Below, piece after piece: positions 52,926 through 61,013 of a stretch of DNA of 61,013 nt. Each line of letters starts with the position of its first letter. Position 1 is the stretch's first letter. Location of the stretch: contig NZ_CAINTR010000183.1 in assembly GCF_903853455.1 (NCBI RefSeq), positions 1-61,013 of the forward strand. The letters run 5' to 3'. Source of the stretch: an uncultured Magnetospirillum sp. (GTDB lineage Bacteria > Pseudomonadota > Alphaproteobacteria > Rhodospirillales > Magnetospirillaceae). The notes beneath the pieces are model-generated. The model saw only the letters and a list, made by a program, of their open reading frames with translations. It was not told where the DNA came from and made no database searches. Both the position numbers and the translations under genes were made by a program.

Positions 52926-55667
52926 TTACTTCAAAAACTCCGTCGTCAGGCGCACCGCCTCGGCCAGCCCGACCTTGACCGGAACCACGCCGGCCGGGAA
53001 CGCTCCGAACAGCCGCGACGGCATCATGGGATCCAGCAGCACGAAGACGCCGTGGTCGTCGGCCCGGCGCACCAGCCGGCCGAACGCCTGCTTCAGGCGC
53101 AACCGGGTGATCATGTCGTCGTAGGACTTGCCGCCGAACTCGGCCCGGCGGGCCTTGTGCAGGATGTCGGGGCGCGGCCACGGCACCCGGTCGAACACGA
53201 TCAGGCGAAGCGAACGGCCGGGCACGTCCACCCCGTCCCGGACCGCGTCGGTGCCCAGCAGGCAGGATTCCTCCTCGGCGCGGAAGATGTCCACCAGGGT
53301 CGAGGTGTCCATGTTGTCCATGTGCTGGGCCAGCAGCGGAATGCCGGCATCCTCCAGCGGGCCGCTGATGCGCTTGTGCACCGCCTTCAGCCGCGAGATG
53401 GCGGTGAACAGACCCAGCCCGCCGCCACCCGCCGCCAGGAACAGCTCGCGATAGGCGGCCGCCACCTGGTCCATGTCGTCCTTGCGCACGTCGCCGACGA
53501 TCAGCACCTTGGTCTGGGCGGGATAGTCGAACGGCGAGGCCACCGCCGCCCGCAGCGCCGGCTGAGGCAGGTGGACGGCGCCGGTGCGGCGCTCGGCGGC
53601 GCGCCAGTCGGCCTCGGTCTCGCCGGAACCGTCGCGCAGCGTCGCCGAGGTGATGACCACCCCATGGGCCGGCGCCACCACCGCCTTGGCGAAGGGAAGA
53701 CTCGGATCGACCCAGTGGCGGTGCATGCCCACATCCATGTCGCGGCCGTCGATACGGTCCACCGACAGCCAATCCACGTATTTGGCATCCGCAGCGCCCT
53801 CCCTCAGGGTCGCCAGCATCTCCATCCATCCCGCCAGCGGAATCAGCGCCCGCCGCTCGATGGAGCGGCAGATGCTCTCTATGCGCGAACGGGTGGTGGA
53901 TTCCAGTTCAGCGGCTTCGTCATCCAGCAGGCTGGCCAGGGATTTTTGCAGCGCCAGCAAGGGCACTCCCAGCTTGCCCAATGCACTGGACAGCTCGGCC
54001 GCCGCCTCGGCCAGCCCCATCACGGGCGGATGGATTTCTGTTTCCAGGCTGTAAGGGCCGTCGGAGCCTTGGGTGCGGGCATAGACCTGCTGGCGCACCA
54101 GGGCCAGGAAGGTCTCGGCCGGGCCTTGCGGCTCGCCCTCGGTCAGGCGCACCAGCCAGCCGGGGCCGGGCAGGGCGCGCGCCGCGGTCAGCGCCCGCTC
54201 CAACGCCGTCACGGACTCTTCCGCATGCCCCACCAGATCCTCGGTGCGGCGATGCAGCCCCCGTGCCCGCGAGCGCGACGCCATGTCGCCCTCCGGCCCC
54301 AGCAGCCAGCGCCGCAGCTCGGCCGCCTCCATGCCGGTGAGATGGGCCGAGAACGCCGAGTCGGCGGCGTCGAACACGTGATGGCCTTCGTCGAACACCA
54401 GCCGGGTCGGCATGGCGCCGTCGTCGAGGCCGCCCAGCGCCGCCTGGATCATCACCAAAGCGTGGTTGGCCACCACGATGTCGGCGCGCCGCGCCCGGCG
54501 CACCGCCCGCTCGATGAAGCATTTGCGGTAGTGGAAACAGGCCGAGAAGATGCATTCGCCCCGGCGGTCGGCCATGCCCATGGTCCGCGTCCGCCCCAGC
54601 AGGTCCACCAACCAGGCCGGAAAGTCGCCGCCCACCATGTCGCCGTCGCGGGTGGCCATCACCCAGCGAGCCATCAGGCCGGTGGCGTGGGCGTCCTGGT
54701 TGCGGCCGCGATTGACCAGTTCCTCGAAATTCAGCAGGCAGACATAGTTCTCGCGACCCTTGCGGATCACCACCTTGCGCGCCTTGTCCTGGGGCAGCGG
54801 GAACAGGCGGTCCAGCTCGCCATCCAACTGACGCTGGAGATTGCGGGTATGGGTGGAGATCCACACCGGCGCCAGATTCTTCTCTGCCCATAAACTGGCG
54901 GGGGCGATATAGCCCAGCGTCTTGCCGGTGCCGGTGCCGGCCTCGGCCAGCACCATGCGCGGCTCGCCTTCCTTGTCGCGCGGCAGGAAGGCCTGACTGA
55001 CGGCCGAGGCATAATCGGCCTGGCTGGGGCGCTGTTCCGCCCCCGCGCCCAGGATGGCGGCCAGCCGGGCTCGGGTCTCGGCGGGTTCGACGGGAATGCT
55101 GCCGGCCGGCGGCTCGGGGGCGTATTCAGTCCATTCCGGCAGCCGCTCCCACACCCGCGCCGCGCCGCCGCCCCGCCCGGAATCGCCCTGGACGCCCAGC
55201 GCGGCCAGCACCGCGTTGCCCCAGCCCCAGCCGCCGCGCGCCATCATCCAGGCCAGCCCCCTGGTGTCCACCGCCCGCGACGCCTTTTCCGTGGTAACGG
55301 AGCGGGCCAGATCCTCCAGCAGGCGGCGGGTGGCGGTCAGCAGCGCCTCGGCCTCGTCCTCCGGGTCATGGGGGCGCGGCAGCCCCACCGCCTCGGCCAC
55401 CCCCCTCGGCGTCGGCAGGCAGAAGCGGGCCGGCCGCACGAAGGCGAACAGCTCCAGGATGTCGAGACGCAGGAAATCATCAAGGCCGAGCTTGGCCGCC
55501 ACCGCCGGCCCGAAACAGACCAGCGGCGATTCGTTGCGGGCAAAGCGCGCCGCCTGGGCCAGCGACAGCCGCCGGAACTCGCCGTCCGGCTCCAGCACCA
55601 TGGCGCCGCGCGCCCCCGTCACCAGAACCGGGGCATGGGGCAGGATGATGTGGGAACCGCTCGACAT
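52926..55667 (-). CDS. DinG-like ATP-dependent DNA helicase
   Basis: A 913-residue superfamily 2 helicase of the XPD/DinG group. Walker A is in LAEAGTGTGKTLGYIAPASL and the DEAH-type box in LVFDEGHHVFDAADSAF. Four cysteines between them (one in NYVCLLNFEELV, three in ECIFSACFHYRKCF) are placed like the iron-sulfur ligands of XPD and DinG. The C-terminal motor ends with RLRLKQAFGRLVRRADDHGV. About 220 N-terminal residues precede the helicase core and are specific to this alphaproteobacterial type. The start at 55667 (MSSGSHIILPHAPVLVTGA) is preferred to the longer frame. Likely role: unwinding of DNA ends, R-loops or other structures. Confidence 0.9.
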   Translation of the reverse strand: MSSGSHIILPHAPVLVTGARGAMVLEPDGEFRRLSLAQAARFARNESPLVCFGPAVAAKLGLDDFLRLDILELFAFVRPARFCLPTPRGVAEAVGLPRPHDPEDEAEALLTATRRLLEDLARSVTTEKASRAVDTRGLAWMMARGGWGWGNAVLAALGVQGDSGRGGGAARVWERLPEWTEYAPEPPAGSIPVEPAETRARLAAILGAGAEQRPSQADYASAVSQAFLPRDKEGEPRMVLAEAGTGTGKTLGYIAPASLWAEKNLAPVWISTHTRNLQRQLDGELDRLFPLPQDKARKVVIRKGRENYVCLLNFEELVNRGRNQDAHATGLMARWVMATRDGDMVGGDFPAWLVDLLGRTRTMGMADRRGECIFSACFHYRKCFIERAVRRARRADIVVANHALVMIQAALGGLDDGAMPTRLVFDEGHHVFDAADSAFSAHLTGMEAAELRRWLLGPEGDMASRSRARGLHRRTEDLVGHAEESVTALERALTAARALPGPGWLVRLTEGEPQGPAETFLALVRQQVYARTQGSDGPYSLETEIHPPVMGLAEAAAELSSALGKLGVPLLALQKSLASLLDDEAAELESTTRSRIESICRSIERRALIPLAGWMEMLATLREGAADAKYVDWLSVDRIDGRDMDVGMHRHWVDPSLPFAKAVVAPAHGVVITSATLRDGSGETEADWRAAERRTGAVHLPQPALRAAVASPFDYPAQTKVLIVGDVRKDDMDQVAAAYRELFLAAGGGGLGLFTAISRLKAVHKRISGPLEDAGIPLLAQHMDNMDTSTLVDIFRAEEESCLLGTDAVRDGVDVPGRSLRLIVFDRVPWPRPDILHKARRAEFGGKSYDDMITRLRLKQAFGRLVRRADDHGVFVLLDPMMPSRLFGAFPAGVVPVKVGLAEAVRLTTEFLK

Positions 55668-55713
55668 GGCCGGCACAGTATAGAGGGAACGGACCGGGCA
55701 CAAGCGAGCCCTA

Positions 55714-55748
55714 CCTCCCTCACCCGCAAGCGGGCGAGGGTTAGGGTT
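55714..55748. repeat. REP-like palindrome
   Basis: CCTCACCCGCAAGCGGGCGAGGGTTAGGG contains the CCCGCAAGCGGG stem seen in the inverted pair at 49592-49735. It overlaps the stop region of the Cdh gene (stop at 55747) and lies in the gap before the DinG-like gene. Confidence 0.6.
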
Positions 55749-56511
55749 ACGGCGCCGCGATGGCGCAGGCGTGGTCCTGCAATTCCTCGCCGCTGGCCCG
55801 GTCGGCGGTGGCGAGGTCGGCCTGGTCGGCCAGCAGGACGAACCCGTCGCCGCCATCCGCGAAGGTGGCGCCGGTCAGCACCAGGGTCTGACGCTCCATG
55901 TGTTGGCGGGTCTCGGGGCGTCCCTCGGCCAGCAGCTTGAACGGATCGTTGCCGCCCAGCTCCGTCCCCAGGATGCGCCGCGCCCAATAGGGATGGCCGG
56001 CCAGGGGAGCGGCAAGGGGAGCCCATTGCTCGCCGATCCCGGCCAGTTGGCGGCGGATGCCGTCGCGGATGTCGGGACGGATGCAGTCCACATGGATGTG
56101 AAGCTGGTTCTGACTGCGGCCGAACGCCGAATTGATCGCCAGCGCCACCTGATCGCGCGCCAAGGGGCGGTGCAGCCGATCCTCGACCAGGGCCTTGATC
56201 CGCCAGGCCTGGGCCCAGTAGTTGGGCGCCCCGTCGGCGAGAAGCTCCGGGCTTTCCACCCCGCTCCGCCGCAGGGTCGGGATGACCAGGAACTGGGCGA
56301 TTCCGACGCGATCCTTGAGCACGGCGAACCCCGCTTCCGGCCGGGTGTCCAGTTGGACGCATGGGGTAGGGTCGCCGCCGTCCAATTGGTGAGGCCGACA
56401 CTGGCCATCGACGATCTTCCACAGCGCATCGGGATCGCCCGCCGAGGCCTGCCCCAGCGACAGAACCACCGCCGCCACCGCCACGACCGTCACCCGCCAA
56501 GTCATCGCCAT
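55747..56511 (-). CDS. cdh: CDP-diacylglycerol diphosphatase
   Basis: A 254-residue exported protein with a signal peptide (MTWRVTVVAVAAVVLSLGQA, cleavage near ASA). The catalytic HIT-like motif is in SQNQLHIHVDCIRPDIRD, and the family segments DGQCRPHQLDGG with PCVQLD and GFAVLKDRVGIAQFLVIPT are present. Cdh splits CDP-diacylglycerol to phosphatidate and CMP at the membrane. The ATG at 56511 gives a normal signal peptide. It is one of several lipid genes in this half of the window. Confidence 0.9.
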   Translation of the reverse strand: MAMTWRVTVVAVAAVVLSLGQASAGDPDALWKIVDGQCRPHQLDGGDPTPCVQLDTRPEAGFAVLKDRVGIAQFLVIPTLRRSGVESPELLADGAPNYWAQAWRIKALVEDRLHRPLARDQVALAINSAFGRSQNQLHIHVDCIRPDIRDGIRRQLAGIGEQWAPLAAPLAGHPYWARRILGTELGGNDPFKLLAEGRPETRQHMERQTLVLTGATFADGGDGFVLLADQADLATADRASGEELQDHACAIAAP

Positions 56512-56671
56512 CTTTTGTCTCCGGCTGTTGCGGGCCTCAGTGTGCCCGGAGCGGCGGCGCGACGGAAGGGGGAGGGTGCGCCGCGTATCTGGCCCTCGTC
56601 CCTTGCGGTTGACGCGCGGCCCCCGGCAGGACTAGCTTTCCGCTCTTGTTCTTAAACGGAAAGTCCTCGCC

Positions 56672-58255
56672 ATGTCCGATCTCGCCACCCTCGCCCGCTC
56701 CGCCACCGCCTGGCCGTTCCAGGAGGCCCGCGCCCTGCTGGACGAGCGGTTGAAAGGCAAGACGCCGGACAAGGGCTATGTCCTGTTCGAGACCGGCTAC
56801 GGCCCGTCGGGCCTGCCCCATATCGGCACCTTCGGCGAAGTGGCCCGCACCACCATGGTCCGGCGCGCCCTGGCCATCCTGGCTCCCGAGATCCCCAGCC
56901 GCCTGTTCGCCTTTTCCGACGACATGGACGGGCTGCGCAAGGTGCCCGACAACATCCCCAACCAGGAGATGGTCCGCCAGCATCTGGGCAAGCCGCTGAC
57001 CCGCATCCCCGACCCGTTCGGCACCCATGAGAGCTTCGGCCACCACAACAACGCCCGGCTGCGCAGCTTCCTCGACAGGTTCGGCTTCTCCTACGAGTTC
57101 CAGTCGGCCACCGACTGGTACATGTCGGGCCGGTTCGATCAGGCCCTGCTGGGGGTGCTGCGCCATTATGACGCCGTCATCAACGTGGTGCTGCCGACCC
57201 TGGGGCCGGAGCGGCGCGCCACCTATTCGCCGTTCCTGCCGGTCTGCCCCAAGACCGGGGTGGTGCTGCAGGTGCCGGTGGTCGAGCGCAACGTCGAGGC
57301 CGGCACCATCGTCTACAAGAACGAGGACGGTTCCCTGGTGGAGACGCCGGTGACCGGTGGCGCCTGCAAGCTGCAATGGAAGGCCGACTGGGGCATGCGC
57401 TGGGTGGCCTTGGGCGTCGACTACGAGATGAGCGGCAAGGACCTGATCCCGTCGGTGGAGCTGTCCACCCGCATCGCCCGCATCCTGGGCGGCACGCCCC
57501 CCATGAACCTGACCTACGAGCTGTTCCTCGACGACCAGGGCCAGAAGATCTCCAAGTCCAAGGGCAACGGACTGGCGGTGGAGGACTGGCTGAAATACGC
57601 GCCGGCGGAAAGCCTGGCGCTGTTCATGTACCAGAAGCCCAAGACCGCCAAGCGCCTCTACTTCGACGCCATCCCGCGGGTGGTGGACGATTACCTGACC
57701 TTCCTCGGCAAATTCCCTGCCGAGGACGCCGCCAAGCAGTTGGACAACCCGGTCTGGCACATCCACGCCGGCCAGCCGCCGGCCGAGGACGCCCATCTGT
57801 CGTTCAACATCCTGATGAATCTGGTCAGCGTCTGCCATTCGGAAGACCCGGCGGTGCTGTGGGGCTTCATCCAGCGCTACGCGCCCGGCGCCGCGCCGGA
57901 GACCGCCCCCATCCTGAACGGTCTGGTCGGCTACGCCATCGCCTATTACCGCGACTTCGTGAAGCCCAACAAGACCTACCGCAAAGCGACGGCGGACGAG
58001 GCCCAGGCCTTCGCCGACCTCAAGGCGGGGCTGGAAAAACTGCCGTCCGACGCGACGCCCGAGGACATCCAGAATCTGGTCTACGAGATCGGCAAGCGCC
58101 CCTGCTTCGCCGACCTCAAGAGCTGGTTCAAGACCTGCTACGAGGTGCTGCTGGGCAACGACCAGGGACCGCGCATGGGCAGCTTCATCAAGCTGTTCGG
58201 CGTCGCCGAGACCATCGCCCTGCTCGACAAGGCGATCGCGGGCGAGGAGATGTAG
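56672..58255 (+). CDS. lysS: Lysyl-tRNA synthetase, class I
   Basis: A 527-residue class I LysRS, the archaeal-type enzyme that many alphaproteobacteria use in place of the class II form. The HIGH motif is in [18 protein letters not shown] and the KMSKS motif is KISKSKGNG. The C-terminal helical anticodon cage follows. The ATG at 56672 gives [20 protein letters not shown], the normal N-terminus. Length is standard. It is divergent from cdh and followed by an unrelated two-gene cassette of lower GC content. Confidence 0.97.
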   Translation: MSDLATLARSATAWPFQEARALLDERLKGKTPDKGYVLFETGYGPSGLPHIGTFGEVARTTMVRRALAILAPEIPSRLFAFSDDMDGLRKVPDNIPNQEMVRQHLGKPLTRIPDPFGTHESFGHHNNARLRSFLDRFGFSYEFQSATDWYMSGRFDQALLGVLRHYDAVINVVLPTLGPERRATYSPFLPVCPKTGVVLQVPVVERNVEAGTIVYKNEDGSLVETPVTGGACKLQWKADWGMRWVALGVDYEMSGKDLIPSVELSTRIARILGGTPPMNLTYELFLDDQGQKISKSKGNGLAVEDWLKYAPAESLALFMYQKPKTAKRLYFDAIPRVVDDYLTFLGKFPAEDAAKQLDNPVWHIHAGQPPAEDAHLSFNILMNLVSVCHSEDPAVLWGFIQRYAPGAAPETAPILNGLVGYAIAYYRDFVKPNKTYRKATADEAQAFADLKAGLEKLPSDATPEDIQNLVYEIGKRPCFADLKSWFKTCYEVLLGNDQGPRMGSFIKLFGVAETIALLDKAIAGEEM

Positions 58256-58324
58256 GGAAGGCGGGTTGCCGAGCCCCAATCGGAAGGATAGACTTCGCAC
58301 TATCTTTTCCGAGGAACTGCCTGA

Positions 58325-59587
58325 ATGTTGAAGCGCCTGACCATCCGGGACTTCCGCTCCATCGTGAATGGGGGAAAGAGCCCGCTCGAATTCGGGCGTC
58401 TCAACTTGTTCATCGGTCCGAACGGTGCCGGCAAGAGCAACGTCATCGAAGCCATCGGCATTGTCAGCGCGGCTCTGGGCGGCGGGATCGCCCCACGCGA
58501 CCTGGAACAGCGCGGGGTAAGACTTTCACTGCCCAAGATGTTCAAGGCGGCTTTTAAACGTCGGAAAATTCCGAAAGAATTCAAACTGACGGCGGAGACC
58601 GATAATTGCGTTTATGCCTTGTCGGCCATTGCCGGCGATGGCAGCGAGACCCTAAACATCAATTCAGAGCGACTCGATATCAGGGGGAATCGTCTATTCG
58701 GTAAGAATATCGGCGGCAGCGTGCGAGCCAAATTAGTGGACGACCCGTTGCTGACCGAGGCCAGCCAGCGCGCGAAAATCGAGCCATTCCAGAGTCTCTA
58801 CGGCGCCCTCAAAGCCTTCCTCCCCCTCGACGAGAAGGATAGGGCGGAACTGGATGCCCTATCGCGTTACGCCATATATGCACCACAGACAGCCGTTCTC
58901 CGTGGCCAAGCCCTTGATGCACGACAAGCGCACCCCCTCGGCTTGACCGGAGGGCGATTGGCAGCGGCTCTAAGAGAGATACGGCGCTCCTGGATAGGCA
59001 ACAGAAAAACACCCTATTGGCGCAACGTACAGGATGTCATTCGCGCCAGCGGTTGGGCTGAATTTGCCACATCGGGACGTCAGGACCCAGGAGTAGTCCC
59101 CGGAGCAGTGCCATCGCTTGAAGATGTTGTCTATTTTATTGATGGCTTCATGAAGCCAGAAAGATCAACTCTCTCGGCCTACGATGCCAGTGAGGGCGCT
59201 TTATACCTCCTGTTCGTCGCCGTACTGCTGCATCACCCTGACTCCCCCAGGATTTTTGCTCTCGACAATGTGGATGGTACGCTCAATCCGGGGCTCGTCC
59301 GCAAACTCGTCCGCAATATCATCGATACGGTTGCCGCAGACCCGACACGGCAGGTCTTCATGACCAGCCACAATCCGGCGGCACTGGACGAACTTGATCT
59401 GTTCAACCCGGACCACCGCGTCTATGTGGTTCACCGCATCGAAAATGGCCACACCGAGTTCTACCCGGTGCGCCCAGACCCCAATTGGACAAGGGAAGAG
59501 TGGGAACGTCGCAAAGGGGGCAAGAATCTCTCCGCACTTTTCGTCGATGGCGAAATTCCCTACGCGTTAGCGGGTAGCGAGGATTGA
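58325..59587 (+). CDS. AAA (OLD/RecF-like) ATPase of a two-gene cassette
   Basis: A 420-residue ABC-type ATPase of the AAA_15/AAA_21 group. Walker A is GPNGAGKSN at residues 31-39, preceded by LTIRDFRSIVNGGKSP, the standard start of OLD-like proteins. The signature region is AYDASEGALYLLFVAVLLHH (about 286-305), Walker B is RIFALDNVDGTLNPGLV (about 309-325) and the switch His is in VFMTSHNPAALDEL (about 343-356). Walker B has Asn where the catalytic Glu is usual, possibly a subfamily trait. No nuclease domain is fused; the next gene supplies one candidate, overlapping by one base. Base composition is lower in GC than the neighbours. Related pairs act in phage defence. Confidence 0.8.
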   Translation: MLKRLTIRDFRSIVNGGKSPLEFGRLNLFIGPNGAGKSNVIEAIGIVSAALGGGIAPRDLEQRGVRLSLPKMFKAAFKRRKIPKEFKLTAETDNCVYALSAIAGDGSETLNINSERLDIRGNRLFGKNIGGSVRAKLVDDPLLTEASQRAKIEPFQSLYGALKAFLPLDEKDRAELDALSRYAIYAPQTAVLRGQALDARQAHPLGLTGGRLAAALREIRRSWIGNRKTPYWRNVQDVIRASGWAEFATSGRQDPGVVPGAVPSLEDVVYFIDGFMKPERSTLSAYDASEGALYLLFVAVLLHHPDSPRIFALDNVDGTLNPGLVRKLVRNIIDTVAADPTRQVFMTSHNPAALDELDLFNPDHRVYVVHRIENGHTEFYPVRPDPNWTREEWERRKGGKNLSALFVDGEIPYALAGSED

Positions 59588-60321
59588 TGCCGACGCCGAC
59601 CGTGGTCTTCGGTCTCGTTGGCGAGGGGCACCGAGACCAGATGCTTGTCGAGGCCCTTCTCGACCATCTGCAAAAGACACACCCTTCTCCAATCCACTTG
59701 GTGCCTCACCGACTTCAGCCCGCCTACACGGACGCGACACGAAGACGCAAAACTGAGGGTGGTGACGATAAAGCTCGCCTGTGGTGCCAAACAAGCCCTG
59801 CCGACCGAACGCGTCTGGCATTTTCTCCGCCTTTCCCGACTTCCGACAAGCCGGCTTGCGACATCGTCGTCATCGTTCACGACGCCGACAACCTACAGGT
59901 AATGCACGACCGAGAACCATCTATCCCGCTGCCAACGCCGCCCTGGGACGCCCCGACACGATCCCGCTACGTTGAAAGCGTTATAGATCATTGGTTATGG
60001 CCATCTTCATCTGACCGCACCACCGGCAATCGACACGACGACTACGCCATCGTCGCCGCAGTCCGTGCCCTCGAAAGCTGGTATGTCGCCGCGCTCGATA
60101 CCACAAAGTTGACGCCAGAAGAACTGGACGCGGTATCCTGCCTCATTACGCTGAGACCGGACATGGAGGACGCTGGGAAGCCTGGAAAATTGAAGAAATT
60201 CAGGGTGAACAGCAAATACGAAGAGTTCAATAGGAGCCTTGTTGAGCGAATCGACCACGTTGCGACCGTGTGTCCTCAATTCCACCGTCTGCTCGACACG
60301 TTGCGACAACGGCTGCCGTAA
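59587..60321 (+). CDS. TOPRIM-like partner of the AAA ATPase (DUF4276-like)
   Basis: A 244-residue protein from the ATG at 59587, which overlaps the stop of the ATPase gene (TGATG). The N-terminus VVFGLVGEGHRDQMLVEALL has the Glu (residue 13) and pattern of TOPRIM-like nucleases of the DUF4276 and RloB type. A second acidic site is ACDIVVIVHDADNLQ with Asp99 and Asp101, the DxD of TOPRIM. The part after it (DDYAIVAAVRALESWYVAAL) is the conserved helix of this group, which often contains E-x-W. In OLD, PARIS and related defence systems an ATPase works with a TOPRIM nuclease. The fold is inferred from motifs only. Confidence 0.6.
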   Translation: MPTPTVVFGLVGEGHRDQMLVEALLDHLQKTHPSPIHLVPHRLQPAYTDATRRRKTEGGDDKARLWCQTSPADRTRLAFSPPFPTSDKPACDIVVIVHDADNLQVMHDREPSIPLPTPPWDAPTRSRYVESVIDHWLWPSSSDRTTGNRHDDYAIVAAVRALESWYVAALDTTKLTPEELDAVSCLITLRPDMEDAGKPGKLKKFRVNSKYEEFNRSLVERIDHVATVCPQFHRLLDTLRQRLP

Positions 60322-60333
60322 TCGTCCCCCCCC

Positions 60334-60903
60334 CTACCCCACCGCCACGGCCAGATCGGCGGATTCGCGGGCGACCGGCAGGGTGAAACGGAAGGTCGCT
60401 CCCCGGCCGGCCTCGCTTTCGATCCAGATGCGCCCGCCATGGCGCTCGACGATACGCTTGCACAGCGCCAGCCCGACGCCGGTGCCCTGGTAGTGGGCCC
60501 GGTCGTGCAGACGCTGGAACAGGCCGAAGATGCGCTGATGGTATTGCGGGTCGATGCCGATACCGTTGTCCTGGACCCAGAACTGCCAGAACTCGCCGTC
60601 GCAATCAGCTCCGATGATCACCTCGGGCGGGCGGCCGGGAGCGGCGTATTTGATGGCGTTGCCCACCAGATTCTGGAACAGCCGCGTCACCTGCGGCGCC
60701 GAGGCCAGCACCAGCGGCAGGGTGCTCCGGTTGATCCCGGCCCCGCTCTGCTCGATGAGGCCGCGCAGATTGTCCAGCGCCGTCGCCAGCGCCTGCTCGG
60801 AATTGACCGGCCCCACCGCCACCGTGTCCATCTTGACCTGGGAGTACTCCAGCAGATCGGTGATCATGGCATGCATGCGCCGCCCGCCTTCGACCGCGTA
60901 GGC
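60334..60903 (-). pseudogene. Histidine kinase, 5' part removed by an insertion
   Basis: About 190 C-terminal residues of a phytochrome-type sensor kinase. Visible are the end of the dimerisation helix (AVEGGRRMHAMITDLLEYSQ), the N box (LFQNLVGNAIKYAAPG), G1 (VQDNGIGIDPQYHQRIFGLF) and G2 (GTGVGLALCKRIVERHGGRI). The phosphorylated His, PAS/GAF sensors and everything before are missing: in-frame similarity stops at about 60900, where IS-like sequence begins. A shorter frame can start at an ATG at 60876, but it would have no phosphoacceptor. It is a fragment, not a small kinase. Confidence 0.85.
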
Positions 60904-61013
60904 TCGCCGCCGACAATTATCTTGGCCGGTTGAGCGACAACTATGATGGCCGGTATGATTGCCCGCTGGGGCCGGACGTAAGGAGGGGCGGAGCCCCGAC
61001 TGGAGACCGGCCC
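60901..61013. mobile_element. Left end of an IS21-type insertion sequence, incomplete
   Basis: Two imperfect direct repeats, CGACAATTATCTTGGCCGGT at 60911-60930 and CGACAACTATGATGGCCGGT at 60935-60954, match at 17 of 20 positions with a period of 24. Short tandem repeats just inside the ends are a hallmark of IS21-family elements, where they bind the transposase IstA. They begin exactly where the kinase frame stops. GGGGCGGAGCCCC at about 60985-60997 is a short palindrome. No transposase gene is visible before the window ends. Confidence 0.5.

Noticed and set aside
57376-58557. A 393-codon frame overlapping lysS and the ATPase start
   Set aside because: It is a shifted frame of lysS with no domains and crosses the lysS stop into the next gene.

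Overview
The window is GC-rich alphaproteobacterial chromosome, most likely from Magnetospirillum or a close relative in the Rhodospirillales. That placement is an inference from the high GC content, the split F0 ATP synthase operon with b and b' subunits, class I lysyl-tRNA synthetase, DUF4167, CowN, and the overall gene content; no marker such as 16S rRNA is present.

Layout. 1-605: two accessory genes from an unknown element, ending inside a chemoreceptor gene that has lost its 3' part (572-1840). 1959-20279: housekeeping run with ubiG, lysC, a nitronate monooxygenase-like gene, ptsP, a RodZ-like gene, ispG, hisS, hemA, a small ParE/RelE-type toxin-antitoxin pair, prfA, prmC, DUF4167, dapD, dapE, a membrane protein and a FemAB-like acyltransferase. 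20419-29551 (minus strand): FlaF-like gene, F0 ATP synthase genes atpI-B-E-F'-F, a HepT-MntA (HEPN/MNT) pair, smc, a DsbA-like oxidoreductase and a DciA-like protein. 29598-37127: mutY, a secreted protein, a CO-response pair (cowN and a PAS-LytTR regulator resembling RcoM, with three LytTR-type repeats between them), gatCAB, a phosphatase and an acetyltransferase. 37173-39103: leuA behind a leader carrying two short Leu-rich reading frames. 39256-46984: a response regulator and a six-gene hydrogenase-4-like membrane complex (hyfB-C-E-F-G-I). 47100-56511: envelope and lipid genes (PAP2 phosphatase, GT39 transferase, GT4 transferase, LpxH-like phosphoesterase, lipid kinase, CDP-diacylglycerol diphosphatase) plus a DinG-like helicase. 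56672-60321: lysS class I, then a two-gene AAA-ATPase/TOPRIM-like pair. The right edge is a histidine kinase gene cut off by what looks like the end of an IS21-type insertion sequence.

The main points of interest are: a hydrogenase-4-like complex whose large subunit lacks the usual N-terminal nickel cysteines although the small subunit keeps its Fe-S cysteines; a dispersed intergenic palindromic repeat, one copy of which is bracketed by a 16-bp duplication and appears to have separated hyfG from hyfI; a cowN-regulator pair with visible operator repeats; and a candidate two-gene defence system beside a mobile-element scar. No tRNA, rRNA or CRISPR array was recognised.
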